A DNA stretch of 64,000 nucleotides from Belliella alkalica (GCF_022549785.1 NZ_JAKZGO010000005.1:114860-178859), one strand, 5' to 3'. Counted from the first letter of the stretch, positions 37,426 to 45,601 are shown. The notes: generated by a model from the letters alone, not told the origin. Made by a program: numbers and translations.

Positions 37426-38541
37426 TTAAATATCATCAAAAGAAAATGCGCCAAACACAAGTTCATCTTCATTCTGCTCATAAGCCTTCAAATCTACCAG
37501 ATGATATTTATCTTCAAATATGAAGGATTGGTAACAAGTATAATGATCATCAAAAAAATCCCGTGAAGAAACGAAGTTGAATTCTAAATCAAACTTATAA
37601 ACAGAGAACCTTGGCAAGGGAGCTTCTGAAATTGGCTGCAATACTTCAAGCAAAAATCCATCTTTCATCTCGAGGATCTTCCATACTTTTTGTTGAGCTT
37701 GGCTGTATCCTCTAAGTTCATAGATAGCGTCTTGGCTTACCCCTTCCAAATCTTCATATTTCAAATCTGTAGGTATTGGCCTTTGCCAATTTGGCAATTC
37801 AAGCTCTACTTTCTTTGTAATTTCCCCTTTCATATTCGATACTCTCAAAATATTTGAGTTTGCAAAGCCCGTGAGAAATCCATCATAATGATTAGAATAA
37901 ATCCCAAATGGACAAACGATCATATGCCCTTCTCCCCAGAATTTCTCTACATTCTCTCTAGGTAATGGACCAAAAAAATGCGGGCTATAATCATCCATCT
38001 GATAATTTAACACACTATAATATTCCTTTTTTTGATCTCTACTCGGAAACATCGCAGGAAAGACATTCAAGTAAATTTTTTCTCCACTATCGTAAAAAAG
38101 CATATTACCATCTGAGTAATAAAAATTATCATAATCATCACCTCCACTAGGAAGATCAATAGTATGTAAAATCTCCCCATTTCTATCAAGCATGAAAACC
38201 AAATCCCCTTGATCAGACACAATAAAAAGCCTTTGGTCACCAACATACATATTTACCATGATGTAATCAGAAATAGAATTTGGCCCTTCATTAGGAATAT
38301 TTTTCATAAACAAGTCCTTGCCAGACATGATGTCTATAAGTTTTACATCACCATTAATTGAATTAAAAGTAGCCAAAACAGGTCGTTCATCTAATTCGCC
38401 AATACTAAACTTCAAAGACAATAATCTTTCTTTTTCAGAAAGAGTAATCGTAATTGCACCCTCCTTTTCAAAGCGGGATTTTTCAACCTGAGATGAACAA
38501 CTAAAGAAGAAAACAAAAAGTATTAGATAATAATATTTCAT
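37426..38541 (-). CDS. Lipoprotein, probable beta-propeller (DUF4221/6-bladed-propeller-like), module 1
   Basis: 371 residues from the ATG at 38541, which gives the lipoprotein signal YYYLILFVFFFSCSSQ; an in-frame ATG at 38574 would add 11 residues before it and is less likely. The mature protein has repeating short strands with Asp/Gly turns (LFIVSDQGDLVFMLDRNGEILHTIDL), typical of 6-bladed propeller lipoproteins that are numerous in Bacteroidota, and the GPNSISDY segment that marks the first blade in these families. It has no clear sequence kinship to modules 2 and 3 beyond that. It follows the module 1 small peptide gene. Ligand unknown. Confidence 0.75.
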   Translation of the reverse strand: MKYYYLILFVFFFSCSSQVEKSRFEKEGAITITLSEKERLLSLKFSIGELDERPVLATFNSINGDVKLIDIMSGKDLFMKNIPNEGPNSISDYIMVNMYVGDQRLFIVSDQGDLVFMLDRNGEILHTIDLPSGGDDYDNFYYSDGNMLFYDSGEKIYLNVFPAMFPSRDQKKEYYSVLNYQMDDYSPHFFGPLPRENVEKFWGEGHMIVCPFGIYSNHYDGFLTGFANSNILRVSNMKGEITKKVELELPNWQRPIPTDLKYEDLEGVSQDAIYELRGYSQAQQKVWKILEMKDGFLLEVLQPISEAPLPRFSVYKFDLEFNFVSSRDFFDDHYTCYQSFIFEDKYHLVDLKAYEQNEDELVFGAFSFDDI

Positions 38542-38607
38542 AGATAAAGATTTTAAAAGTTGGCTTTTCATCATACTGGAAAAAAGCCAACTTTTATGAT
38601 AAATAAA

Positions 38608-38850
38608 TTACAATGGTTGAATGGTTCCATTACACCTCGGATCCATTGTACCTAAGCCTCCTGAAACACAATGATCACCACCAAACATTTTAACGCAAAC
38701 TCCAATATTGTCAGCATGACTAGAACTAACTGTACATTTCATTGAGCCACCCAGCTCGGGCATGGGATTGACCGAATCCCATGCAACAGACAAACCTGAA
38801 ACAGCTAAAGTAAACCAAAATCCCAAACATAATCTTTAAACATTTCTCAT
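38608..38850 (-). pseudogene. Small Cys-rich secreted peptide gene with a premature stop, module 1
   Basis: By comparison with the two sister genes, the start is the ATG at 38850, directly after the conserved leader. It reads M-R-N-V and then TAA (38836-38838), and the same frame goes on as RLCLGFWFTLAVSGLSVA, a good signal peptide core, and then WDSVNPMPEL and four Cys (KCTV, GVCVK, DHCVS, PRCNG) to the stop at 38608. So either a nonsense change at codon 5 has silenced it or translation restarts at an in-frame TTG (38826). The mature start SVNP matches SVEP and SVDP in the sister peptides. Confidence 0.65.
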
Positions 38851-38966
38851 AACACTTTTTGTTTTGGTTAAAATAAGATTTTAATCACTTTAAAAATGCG
38901 TCCACTAATAAAGTTGTTTACAAAAAAGAAAGAAAGAAAGAAAGAAGCAAATTTTTAGTTTGAAAA
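38851..38966 (-). promoter_or_regulatory. Conserved leader, copy 1
   Basis: About 115 bp nearly identical to copies at 42130 and 44088. Directly before the start it reads TTTTAACCAAAACAAAAA-, and further up GTGATTAAAATC, TTTATTAGTGGACGC and, at the distal end, TAAAAATTTGC next to a CTTT tetranucleotide run (four clean units plus one with a base change). High identity in non-coding DNA while the genes downstream have diverged points to a shared promoter/UTR under selection or to recent duplication. Confidence 0.8.
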
Positions 38967-39146
38967 ATAAGATAAAATTTTATTGCTGAATTTTAACCAA
39001 AGACTATTTATATAGACATATCATACTTAAAAAGTATATTTTGTATTTTCATACGCATTATTTACAGTTTCAACAAAGTTAAATTAGTTTCCAAAGCTTT
39101 GAAGCTTTTCTCGCATTTTTGGGGTTTTATTTAAATAATATCCCAC

Positions 39147-39233
39147 ATCCCGATGGGACTTTTGCGGTTGTGGGAGCGATTTTTGTCGGTAGGTTGAAAC
39201 CTACCCTTAAGATGTCGGTCGTCCCGAGGGGAC
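39147..39233. repeat. Hairpin repeat (GTCCC/GGTAGGTT family), copy A
   Basis: Three hairpins in order: ATCCC-GAT-GGGAC, GGTAGGTT-GA-AACCTACC (39188-39205) and GTCCC-GAG-GGGAC (39221-39233). The same order recurs at 42435-42520. Both copies are followed by a tract like TCTCTGCG(T/C)..CTCTGCGG. This is a second REP-like family, distinct from the one around the RAYT. No gene is seen from 38967 to 39360. Confidence 0.75.
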
Positions 39234-39360
39234 TATTTTTAGATTTGGATAGACAACATATTTCTCTGCGTCACTTCGCGTTCCTCTGCGGTTAATAAAG
39301 ACGCAAAGAATAGAACAACATACTGAGGGGGAATTAAAAACAAGAAACCAAATTGATTTT

Positions 39361-40521
39361 TCAAAACTTGATGTTAATATCAGACTTTAATTTATAAACA
39401 AGCAGGATGATATCTTCTGCATCGGCTTCATATATTTTGGCCAATTCATTTTTGTATTGATCATTAGGGAAATTCTCTAAATCAATAATGGAATTCAGAA
39501 AATGATAATTAATGGGGTACACAAAATATCCTGGTGAATCAAAAATAGAAAAAGGTGCCTCTTTGAAGATCCCATCCATATCGTTTTCAAGTGTTTGAAC
39601 CAAAATAGTTTTCTTAGTTTCCTTTTCAGCAATTACCATTTGAGTTTTATCACCTCCATGTAAGTCCATCAAAAGATACCCCCCTAAATCAACCAAACCA
39701 TCACCTAAAATATAAGCATCCTGCTTTATCAATTCATCATAAATCTCTTGAAATGAATACGACCTTTTTCCATCTAAAACTAAAGATTTTCTTCCAAGAT
39801 CTATATTAATCCTCTCAATTGATAGATCTTTATGAAAATGAAGAACGCTGTTCTCGAATAAATCTTTATAATAAAAACCCTCTCTTCCTTGGAAAAAATA
39901 ATCTGACTTTCCGCCCTCAAATTCAAATTCACGAGCACCTTCTTTTGGGTATTTTAGGTAATGATAATTGATAAAATCATCTTCCAGAAAAATGAGTTTC
40001 TTGTCTTTATCATCTTGGACAAAATCATCAAGCACAATCCCATCATCTACCACAAACATATCCCCAACTGAAAAAAAGTCTTTTTGATAAAACTCTTTTT
40101 TGAATACACCATCTAATCCATAAATGAGGATTTTCTTGTTGATAGGGCAATAAAAGTACAAGTCCTCTTTGTTTTTAGACAACCTGACTCCTCTTTGATT
40201 TATGAATTCACTTGGACCATTTCCTTTGTTATTGATTTCGGTCAAAAAGTCCCCCGATTTGGAAAATATATGAATCATCTTGTTGACCGTCTGATCTAGT
40301 GCAATAATTTGATCTTCACTATAAATCAATTGATCTAGACGCCCAATTGGTGTAAGTGGTTTTAGTTGGACAATTTCAAATGAATCAAACAATTCGGAAT
40401 ACTTGATAGTAATCTCTTTATCGAAATCTACTTTAAAAACATTGGGATCATTGTTAGCAGTTTCTGTTTTACAGGAAACAAAAACTGCTAATAGGGAAAA
40501 ATAAAAAATGGTTTTAGGCAT
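39361..40521 (-). CDS. 6-bladed beta-propeller lipoprotein, module 2 second copy
   Basis: 386 residues. Lipoprotein signal FYFSLLAVFVSCKTE with Cys at 17. The mature start ITIKYSELFDSFEIVQL is shared with the gene upstream (YSIKYSDIFYDLQIVQL), as are NGPSEF-like and ENDMD(G/M) segments and the C-terminal (I/L)L(L/F)(V/I)YKLK(S/E)DI ending, so the two are tandem paralogues. The blade pattern (IHIFSKSGDFLTEI; ILIYGLDGVFKKEF) fits the 6-bladed propeller lipoproteins of Bacteroidota. Exported and probably anchored in the outer membrane; partner and ligand unknown. Lies 134 bp downstream of its paralogue. Confidence 0.82.
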   Translation of the reverse strand: MPKTIFYFSLLAVFVSCKTETANNDPNVFKVDFDKEITIKYSELFDSFEIVQLKPLTPIGRLDQLIYSEDQIIALDQTVNKMIHIFSKSGDFLTEINNKGNGPSEFINQRGVRLSKNKEDLYFYCPINKKILIYGLDGVFKKEFYQKDFFSVGDMFVVDDGIVLDDFVQDDKDKKLIFLEDDFINYHYLKYPKEGAREFEFEGGKSDYFFQGREGFYYKDLFENSVLHFHKDLSIERINIDLGRKSLVLDGKRSYSFQEIYDELIKQDAYILGDGLVDLGGYLLMDLHGGDKTQMVIAEKETKKTILVQTLENDMDGIFKEAPFSIFDSPGYFVYPINYHFLNSIIDLENFPNDQYKNELAKIYEADAEDIILLVYKLKSDINIKF

Positions 40522-40655
40522 TATTTTGATTTTCTAAATTGGAGAGGTTTTATTAAGAGGTAATTCCATTTTAATGTAGGAATTTTATTTAGCAAAACAG
40601 ACCTGTTATTAAACTATATTACAAAGAAGTATGGTTTCCACACCTCCACCCAATG

Positions 40656-41846
40656 CTACCAACTTATTGCAATATCTTCTTTAAGCTTATAAATGAAAAG
40701 GACAGGGTTAGAATCGCTTTTTAAGTTTAAGGAACGAATATCTTCTAAATAAGGATTATTATCTTCTCTATCATATTCATAAAGAGCTTGCTGTACATCA
40801 TAAGGTTGATACGCATAAGTCATGTATTCGTTGACAACAGGATATTTATATAAACTTCTCCTGTTTTTCATAACCATATCCATATCGTTTATAATTGCTT
40901 CAAGCACTATATTTTTTTTTGAACTTTTATTAAAATAAAATGTCCGGATATAAGGATCTCCACTATAAATAAAATCAACAAATAGATGATCACCAATTGC
41001 AACGAGATTTCCATTTAGAGCATTTAGGCTTCTCCCTTTTATCTCACGATAAAGATCGACCATTCGATAAGAATTCCCTTTTAAATAATCGAAATTTGAA
41101 GAATTAAACTGAAATAAATAAGTTGACTGGATTTTCGAATTGGAAATTTGAATTATTTTAGGATGAAACTTTTGTGTAAAACAAAGATTATCATATTTGC
41201 TGTTTTTGAAAATTGATGCTGCTCTACCATCTAAGACCTTAAATTCTAATTCTTTTTCCAAATCTATATAACCATTTACACTAAAATTTATCAAATCTCT
41301 CAATTCTAATTTCTTACTCCAATCTACCTGATTTCTCGACCACACATAAAAGTTATCGCCAGAAAAATCGATCGCATCAACTGAAAGATCCCTGTTGTCT
41401 AATTTTTTCAAGAATTTTCCATCAAGGTCATAAAAATAAATACTATAACTCATGCCATCTGTTACCAAGATCTCATCTCCATTTTGTGATAAAGATATGG
41501 TGCTAGGCGATGTAAATACCTGAGGACCATCATCAGCTATTATAGACTTTATACATCTCCCGTTCCTGTCAAAAAAATGAACTGCATTTGAAATCCTTCT
41601 ATCTAATATCACAACTCTATTATGTAAGACAATAAGATCATCAATGTCACCTACTAGTACCCCATCATCCAATTGAACTATTTGTAAATCATAAAATATG
41701 TCAGAATATTTGATGGAATACGTTTCATTTAAATCAACCAGAATAAATTCATGCTCTTTTTTGTTATTGCAAGAGATTATCATAAATAACCAAAAAAAAA
41801 CCAAAAAGCTATTTATAACTTTTTGGGGGGTTATACATAATACCAT
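40656..41846 (-). CDS. 6-bladed beta-propeller lipoprotein, module 2 first copy
   Basis: 396 residues from the ATG at 41846, one base after the stop of the small peptide gene (TAA-T-ATG), so the two are translationally linked. Starts further up run into the peptide gene. The signal INSFLVFFWLFMIISC ends in a lipobox. Blade-like segments include AVHFFDRNGRCIKSII and SIYFYDLDGKFLKKL. It is a paralogue of the next gene. Aromatic-rich, AT-rich coding sequence, as for the whole array. Function unknown. Confidence 0.82.
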   Translation of the reverse strand: MVLCITPQKVINSFLVFFWLFMIISCNNKKEHEFILVDLNETYSIKYSDIFYDLQIVQLDDGVLVGDIDDLIVLHNRVVILDRRISNAVHFFDRNGRCIKSIIADDGPQVFTSPSTISLSQNGDEILVTDGMSYSIYFYDLDGKFLKKLDNRDLSVDAIDFSGDNFYVWSRNQVDWSKKLELRDLINFSVNGYIDLEKELEFKVLDGRAASIFKNSKYDNLCFTQKFHPKIIQISNSKIQSTYLFQFNSSNFDYLKGNSYRMVDLYREIKGRSLNALNGNLVAIGDHLFVDFIYSGDPYIRTFYFNKSSKKNIVLEAIINDMDMVMKNRRSLYKYPVVNEYMTYAYQPYDVQQALYEYDREDNNPYLEDIRSLNLKSDSNPVLFIYKLKEDIAISW

Positions 41847-41847
41847 A

Positions 41848-42129
41848 TTAGTAAGTACATTTTGGTTCTGGTTCAAAATCCATCATAGGGCAACAGCTTT
41901 GCAATATAGGTTCACAATCTTCCCAAGAAACTTCTCCTTGACCCCACTGCCCTGATCCACAAAATTTTGTCAAGACTACATAAGTATGATGCCCAACTTC
42001 ATTTTGATTGCCATAACAAGATTCATAAATCGGTTCAACAGAATCCTGTCCGACTACATAATCTATGTTACCAAATATGAAATAACTGGATAAAAATAAC
42101 CCAAATAAGAATAAACTTTTGTTTCTCAT
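41848..42129 (-). CDS. Small Cys-rich secreted peptide, module 2 (NVEALA-like)
   Basis: 93 residues. Signal peptide RNKSLFLFGLFLSSYFIFG runs to about residue 27 (VVGQ), then the mature peptide begins DSVEPIYESC. It has six Cys in the mature part (ESC, KFC, EDC, SCC, KC), an even number that suggests three disulfides. The SVEP start recalls the NVEALA small proteins that sit beside propeller lipoproteins in Bacteroidota, but the match is short. The start is fixed by the conserved leader. Directly upstream of a propeller lipoprotein with a 1-bp gap. Confidence 0.75.
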   Translation of the reverse strand: MRNKSLFLFGLFLSSYFIFGNIDYVVGQDSVEPIYESCYGNQNEVGHHTYVVLTKFCGSGQWGQGEVSWEDCEPILQSCCPMMDFEPEPKCTY

Positions 42130-42242
42130 AACAATTTTTGTTTTGGTTAAAATAAGATTTTAATCACTTTAAAAATGAGTCCACTAATAAAGCTGTTTAC
42201 AAGAAAGAAAGAAAGAAAGAAGCAAATTTTTAGTTTGAAAAA
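42130..42242 (-). promoter_or_regulatory. Conserved leader, copy 2
   Basis: Same sequence as copy 1 apart from a handful of changes (GACTC for GACGC, AGCTT for AACTT). The CTTT tetranucleotide run has four clean units. It directly precedes the ATG of the module 2 peptide. Confidence 0.8.
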
Positions 42243-42434
42243 TTTAAAAAATTTTAAGTTTATAAAAATAACAAAATGACAGTTATCTACATATTTAAAC
42301 TATTTAAAGTGATATTTAATTTGTTTGTACTAGATGTGTTTAGTTTGAGAAAAATTGAAAGCCTTTGAGATTTTTCAATTTGATTGAGGGTTAGGCTTAA
42401 AGGCAGTGGGTGCTCTACGGTATTTATATCGATC

Positions 42435-42520
42435 GTCCCGATGGGACTTCGTGGTCGTCGTATTCGTCTAGGACGGTAGGTTGAAACCTACCGTTAATAT
42501 GTTGACCGTCCCGATGGGAC
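42435..42520. repeat. Hairpin repeat (GTCCC/GGTAGGTT family), copy B
   Basis: GTCCC-GAT-GGGAC (42435-42447), GGTAGGTT-GA-AACCTACC (42475-42492) and GTCCC-GAT-GGGAC (42508-42520), the same order and spacing as copy A at 39147. It sits at the same place relative to leader 2 as copy A does to leader 1. No gene is seen from 42243 to 42740. Confidence 0.78.
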
Positions 42521-42740
42521 TAATAGAGGTTTGAACAGGTGATGTTTTCTTTGCTGTACTTTGTGCTCATCTGCGTAAAAAGAAAACCGCAGAGTAAGCA
42601 AAGCGGCGCAGAGATATACAAATCATTATGCCCAATATTCCCAACTAATTCTATCAAAAATTGAAGTGGAAATAAACGCTTAAACATTCCACTTAAACAA
42701 ATACCACATTAAGATAAAAATATTAGCCTTGAATTTTGTC

Positions 42741-43811
42741 TTAGGGATTATTCAATAAATGCTTTGGGAAGTCAAATACTGCAATACCTGGGTTTTCGTC
42801 TCTGGTCACGCCATATATTTTCCCTAATTTTTCGTCAACAGCCAAACTTCTGATTCCTATATCTAGTGAAAATTTTGCGACTAATTTACCTGATGTAGTC
42901 ATCATGTAAACGGTAAGTGCTTCTATTCCTGTTTGACTGATCTCAAGTTGACTGTAACCACTGTACAGCAAGAATAAAAAATTCTCCGTGATAGAAACGT
43001 CCCGATAACCGTAAATTTGATCAAACCTAAAACCCATTGAGGCATTTGATCCAGTTCCAGAAATATTTACCTCAGGCAATTCCATTCTAGGACCGTCAAT
43101 AATATTGAAAGACTTTGAGTTATAATCAAAAATTTCAATTCTATCCCTGTATAAGCTAACTTTAACAAAGTAATCTTTTTTTGAATTAGTCTTTAATTCT
43201 CCCTTATTATAAGTTCCCAATAAATAATCGTCAAGTTCTTTATATTTAGCTATAGGCTCCCACTTTCCATGACCTTTCAAGAAATTTCCATGACTATCAA
43301 ATTCAACTAATTTGTAGGGACTATCTGCCATCAAGCATAGAAAAGTGTTATTTCTAGTCAGGTAAACTTTGTAAGCCAAAATCATCGGCTCTGTTTGCCT
43401 GAATTCATTGATAGCCAATCTAGAGGTGTCTAAGAGTGAAAATTCAGATAGTTTCTTAGCTGTCACCGAATTGACCCAAAAAGTGTCTTCGGAATTCCCT
43501 GGATCAAATATGTGGGCATCTGTAATCTCTAGAGGGCCAAATCCTATGACTCCTTTCGAATTAACAATTTCATTTGTTTTCTTATCTATAATATATATCA
43601 GTGGTTGATCCTCTGGAATGATATCCTTTTCTTGTATAATTAGGTAAGAGTTCTTTTGGTCTATCTTCCATGGGTCTATAATCTCTTTATATTCAAGCTT
43701 AACACCTTTCAATTCAAATTCTGGATGTTTTTGATCAAAAATGGATTTTTGGTCTTTTTCAACACAACTGAGAAGACAAAACAATAAAATAATCAAAGAA
43801 ATATTTTTCAT
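42741..43811 (-). CDS. BF3164-like propeller lipoprotein, module 3
   Basis: 356 residues. Lipoprotein signal ISLIILLFCLLSCVEK with Cys at 16. Strand-turn pattern IYIIDKKTNEIVNSKGVIGFGPLEI near residues 72-93 and the late ALTVYMMTTSGKLVAKFSLDIGIRSLAVDEKLG fit the TolB-like/BF3164 group of Bacteroidota lipoproteins with a propeller fold. The final VTRDENPGIAVFDF resembles the last blade. Different in sequence from modules 1 and 2. It follows the module 3 peptide gene by 51 bp. Function unknown. Confidence 0.78.
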   Translation of the reverse strand: MKNISLIILLFCLLSCVEKDQKSIFDQKHPEFELKGVKLEYKEIIDPWKIDQKNSYLIIQEKDIIPEDQPLIYIIDKKTNEIVNSKGVIGFGPLEITDAHIFDPGNSEDTFWVNSVTAKKLSEFSLLDTSRLAINEFRQTEPMILAYKVYLTRNNTFLCLMADSPYKLVEFDSHGNFLKGHGKWEPIAKYKELDDYLLGTYNKGELKTNSKKDYFVKVSLYRDRIEIFDYNSKSFNIIDGPRMELPEVNISGTGSNASMGFRFDQIYGYRDVSITENFLFLLYSGYSQLEISQTGIEALTVYMMTTSGKLVAKFSLDIGIRSLAVDEKLGKIYGVTRDENPGIAVFDFPKHLLNNP

Positions 43812-43862
43812 AGTAAGTTAAATATAATAAAGGAGACAAGATTTGTCTCCATTTATTGGTTC

Positions 43863-44087
43863 TTAATGAATTTCAGGCTCAGCTACAGTACAAGTAGAAG
43901 CTACTCTGCTTTCATCATACTTAAACTCATATCCTTGCCTATCAACACATCCATTACCCGTTGGACAACAATTATGGTTACCAGGAAGAGGATCAACAGA
44001 TTGAGCTGTCAAAAATGGATTGCTAAACATAAATGCTGATCCTACAAGAAATGCGAACATTAATGAGCTTTTTAATTTTTTCATCAT
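43863..44087 (-). CDS. Small Cys-rich secreted peptide, module 3 (NVEALA-like)
   Basis: 74 residues. Signal peptide LKSSLMFAFLVGSAFMFSNPFLTAQ (given here in part: LMFAFLVGSAFMF is its core) ends at about residue 29 and the mature peptide starts SVDPLPGNHNCC. Four Cys in the mature part (NCC, GC, STC). It starts right after the conserved leader; two successive ATGs (44087, 44084) are possible. Mature peptide about 45 residues. Role unknown; small NVEALA-type proteins are exported and uncharacterised. Confidence 0.75.
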   Translation of the reverse strand: MMKKLKSSLMFAFLVGSAFMFSNPFLTAQSVDPLPGNHNCCPTGNGCVDRQGYEFKYDESRVASTCTVAEPEIH

Positions 44088-44190
44088 AACAATTTTTGTT
44101 TTGGTTAAAATAAGATTTTAATCACTTTAAAAATGCGTCCACTAATAAAGCTGTTTACAAGAAAGAAAGAAGCAAATTTTTAGTTTGAAT
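44088..44190 (-). promoter_or_regulatory. Conserved leader, copy 3
   Basis: Same leader as copies 1 and 2, but with only two clean CTTT units, so it is 8 bp shorter. Identity ends at about 44190 (TTCAAACTAAAAATTTGC on the minus strand), which marks the far border of the repeated element in all three copies. Confidence 0.8.
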
Positions 44191-44342
44191 TTTCTGCAAA
44201 AAAGATTCAATACCAATAGCATTAACAATCAAAATCTTATGTTTAAAATCCAATTAAAGAAAGAACTTGCTTTGAGACCCCTTTTCATCGCCTAAATCAT
44301 ATGATTTAAATTGAGAACTTTCAAATTACTTAGATATAAAAG

Positions 44343-45053
44343 CTATTTGACAGCTACTTCAAACGCATCAAGACAGGAATTCAAAGGATCACCTTTGGAA
44401 TGAACACATTCACAAAACTCAAAGCCTTCATCTTCAAATGCTGTGTTTTCAAATTGCATTTTGCATTGCTCAATGGTATTTCTTGGTCTTATTTCAAAAA
44501 CATTGATTGTAATGACAAAGACCAAAACTATAGCAAGAAGGACCGCGCTAAAGAACTTTAAAGGAAACTTATTTTTATTTTGCTTTTTTGTCAAATCTAA
44601 AACAGTGATCTTAGGTGGTAAGAACAAATATTTCAATCGATCATAATTCCAACAAATCAAATACAGGTTTGCCAAAACCATCAAAGTTGAGGACATCAAA
44701 GACCCATCAAACCTAACAGCCCAAGATAGGATCCAAATATTCACAATAATTGAAAAGTACAAAAGTGCTCCTATTAACACTGTCCGATGATACAAGATTA
44801 ACAGGGCTGCCAACACTTGAGCAACTCCAATAAATGTATAGTAATAACCTGTGTGATGAAGTGCTTCCAAATATGACCCCATGGGATGTACATCAGATAG
44901 TCCACTCGCAAATCGTTCACCCATAATTTTTACCATCCCGGCAATAAAAAAACCTATCGCCAAAGAGACCCTGCAAAAAACATAAAAATATTTGTGCCAT
45001 CTATTTTCCTTTACAGTCAGATGCACATGATCAATTTTAGCCCAAAACTCCAT
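44343..45053 (-). CDS. MauE/DoxX-like membrane protein with Cys-rich C-terminal tail
   Basis: 236 residues. Four to five membrane helices: VSLAIGFFIAGMVKIMG, YYYTFIGVAQVLAALLILYH, GALLYFSIIVNIWILSW, STLMVLANLYLICW, and a last one FFSAVLLAIVLVFVITI near 167-185. The first four with GMVKIMGERF match the DoxX/MauE redox-associated fold. The C-terminal about 45 residues lie outside the core and carry Cys as QCKM, FCECVHSK and SCLDAF, five in all counting the first. Such proteins often support disulfide chemistry of exported partners. The gene is 24 bp downstream of a frameshifted membrane protein gene and just upstream of the Cys-rich peptide array. Confidence 0.72.
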   Translation of the reverse strand: MEFWAKIDHVHLTVKENRWHKYFYVFCRVSLAIGFFIAGMVKIMGERFASGLSDVHPMGSYLEALHHTGYYYTFIGVAQVLAALLILYHRTVLIGALLYFSIIVNIWILSWAVRFDGSLMSSTLMVLANLYLICWNYDRLKYLFLPPKITVLDLTKKQNKNKFPLKFFSAVLLAIVLVFVITINVFEIRPRNTIEQCKMQFENTAFEDEGFEFCECVHSKGDPLNSCLDAFEVAVK

Positions 45054-45077
45054 ATATTTTGATCAGATCCTCTATTC

Positions 45078-45391
45078 CTAATCCCAATGCCCGGTAATTG
45101 CAAAAGCCAGTACAGCACTCATCCATAGTAAAACGAAATATAATACTGTACTAAAGATAACTGCAATCAACTTCTTGGCACCCACTGAAAACCCATTTGG
45201 TAGAAAAACACGCCCCCGAAAGCTCCTCCTGCCGGGATAATGGTGAGTGGAAACAGCATCCATGTTTCAAACACATCTTCTTTGGTAAGAATGATTAATA
45301 CCAAAACTGCGAATGGCAAGAAAGCTCCTAATAGTGCTGCCAGTAGGAGGTTTTTGGGTTTTATCCCTTTAGATAATTGGTGATTTTCCAT
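45078..45391 (-). pseudogene. Small membrane protein with a +/-1 frameshift
   Basis: Two overlapping frames make one protein. The first starts at 45391 (MENHQLSKGIKPKN), has two membrane helices (LLAALLGAFLPFAVLVLII; MLFPLTIIPAGGAFGG) and ends early after FQWVPRS. The other frame continues FSVGAKKLIAVIFSTVLYF and LLWMSAVLAFAITGHWD to 45078. One extra T in the TTTT run near 45192-45196 would join them as MGFSVGAKK, giving a protein of about 104 residues with four helices. It is either a true frameshift, slippage, or a read error. Probably the first gene of the MauE/DoxX operon. Confidence 0.65.
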
Positions 45392-45601
45392 GATTTATTC
45401 AAAGCGATTTGTTTTTCAAAGTAAATATTCAAATTTTTTTATTCTTTATTTTGGTTAATCAATTTTTCGATCAAAAAATGATATTTATTGAGATTATAAA
45501 TTTTTGGAGTTCTAAACTTGAGTTTAATTATTCTCGTAAATTTGGATAAAAATTACAGAAAATTGTCAAAATTTTATACTTTAAAAATTAAATCTATAAC
45601 A

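Noticed and set aside
38881-38965. Riboswitch in the conserved leaders
   Set aside because: No stable stems or known aptamer core; the sequence is AT-rich and linear with a tetranucleotide run.
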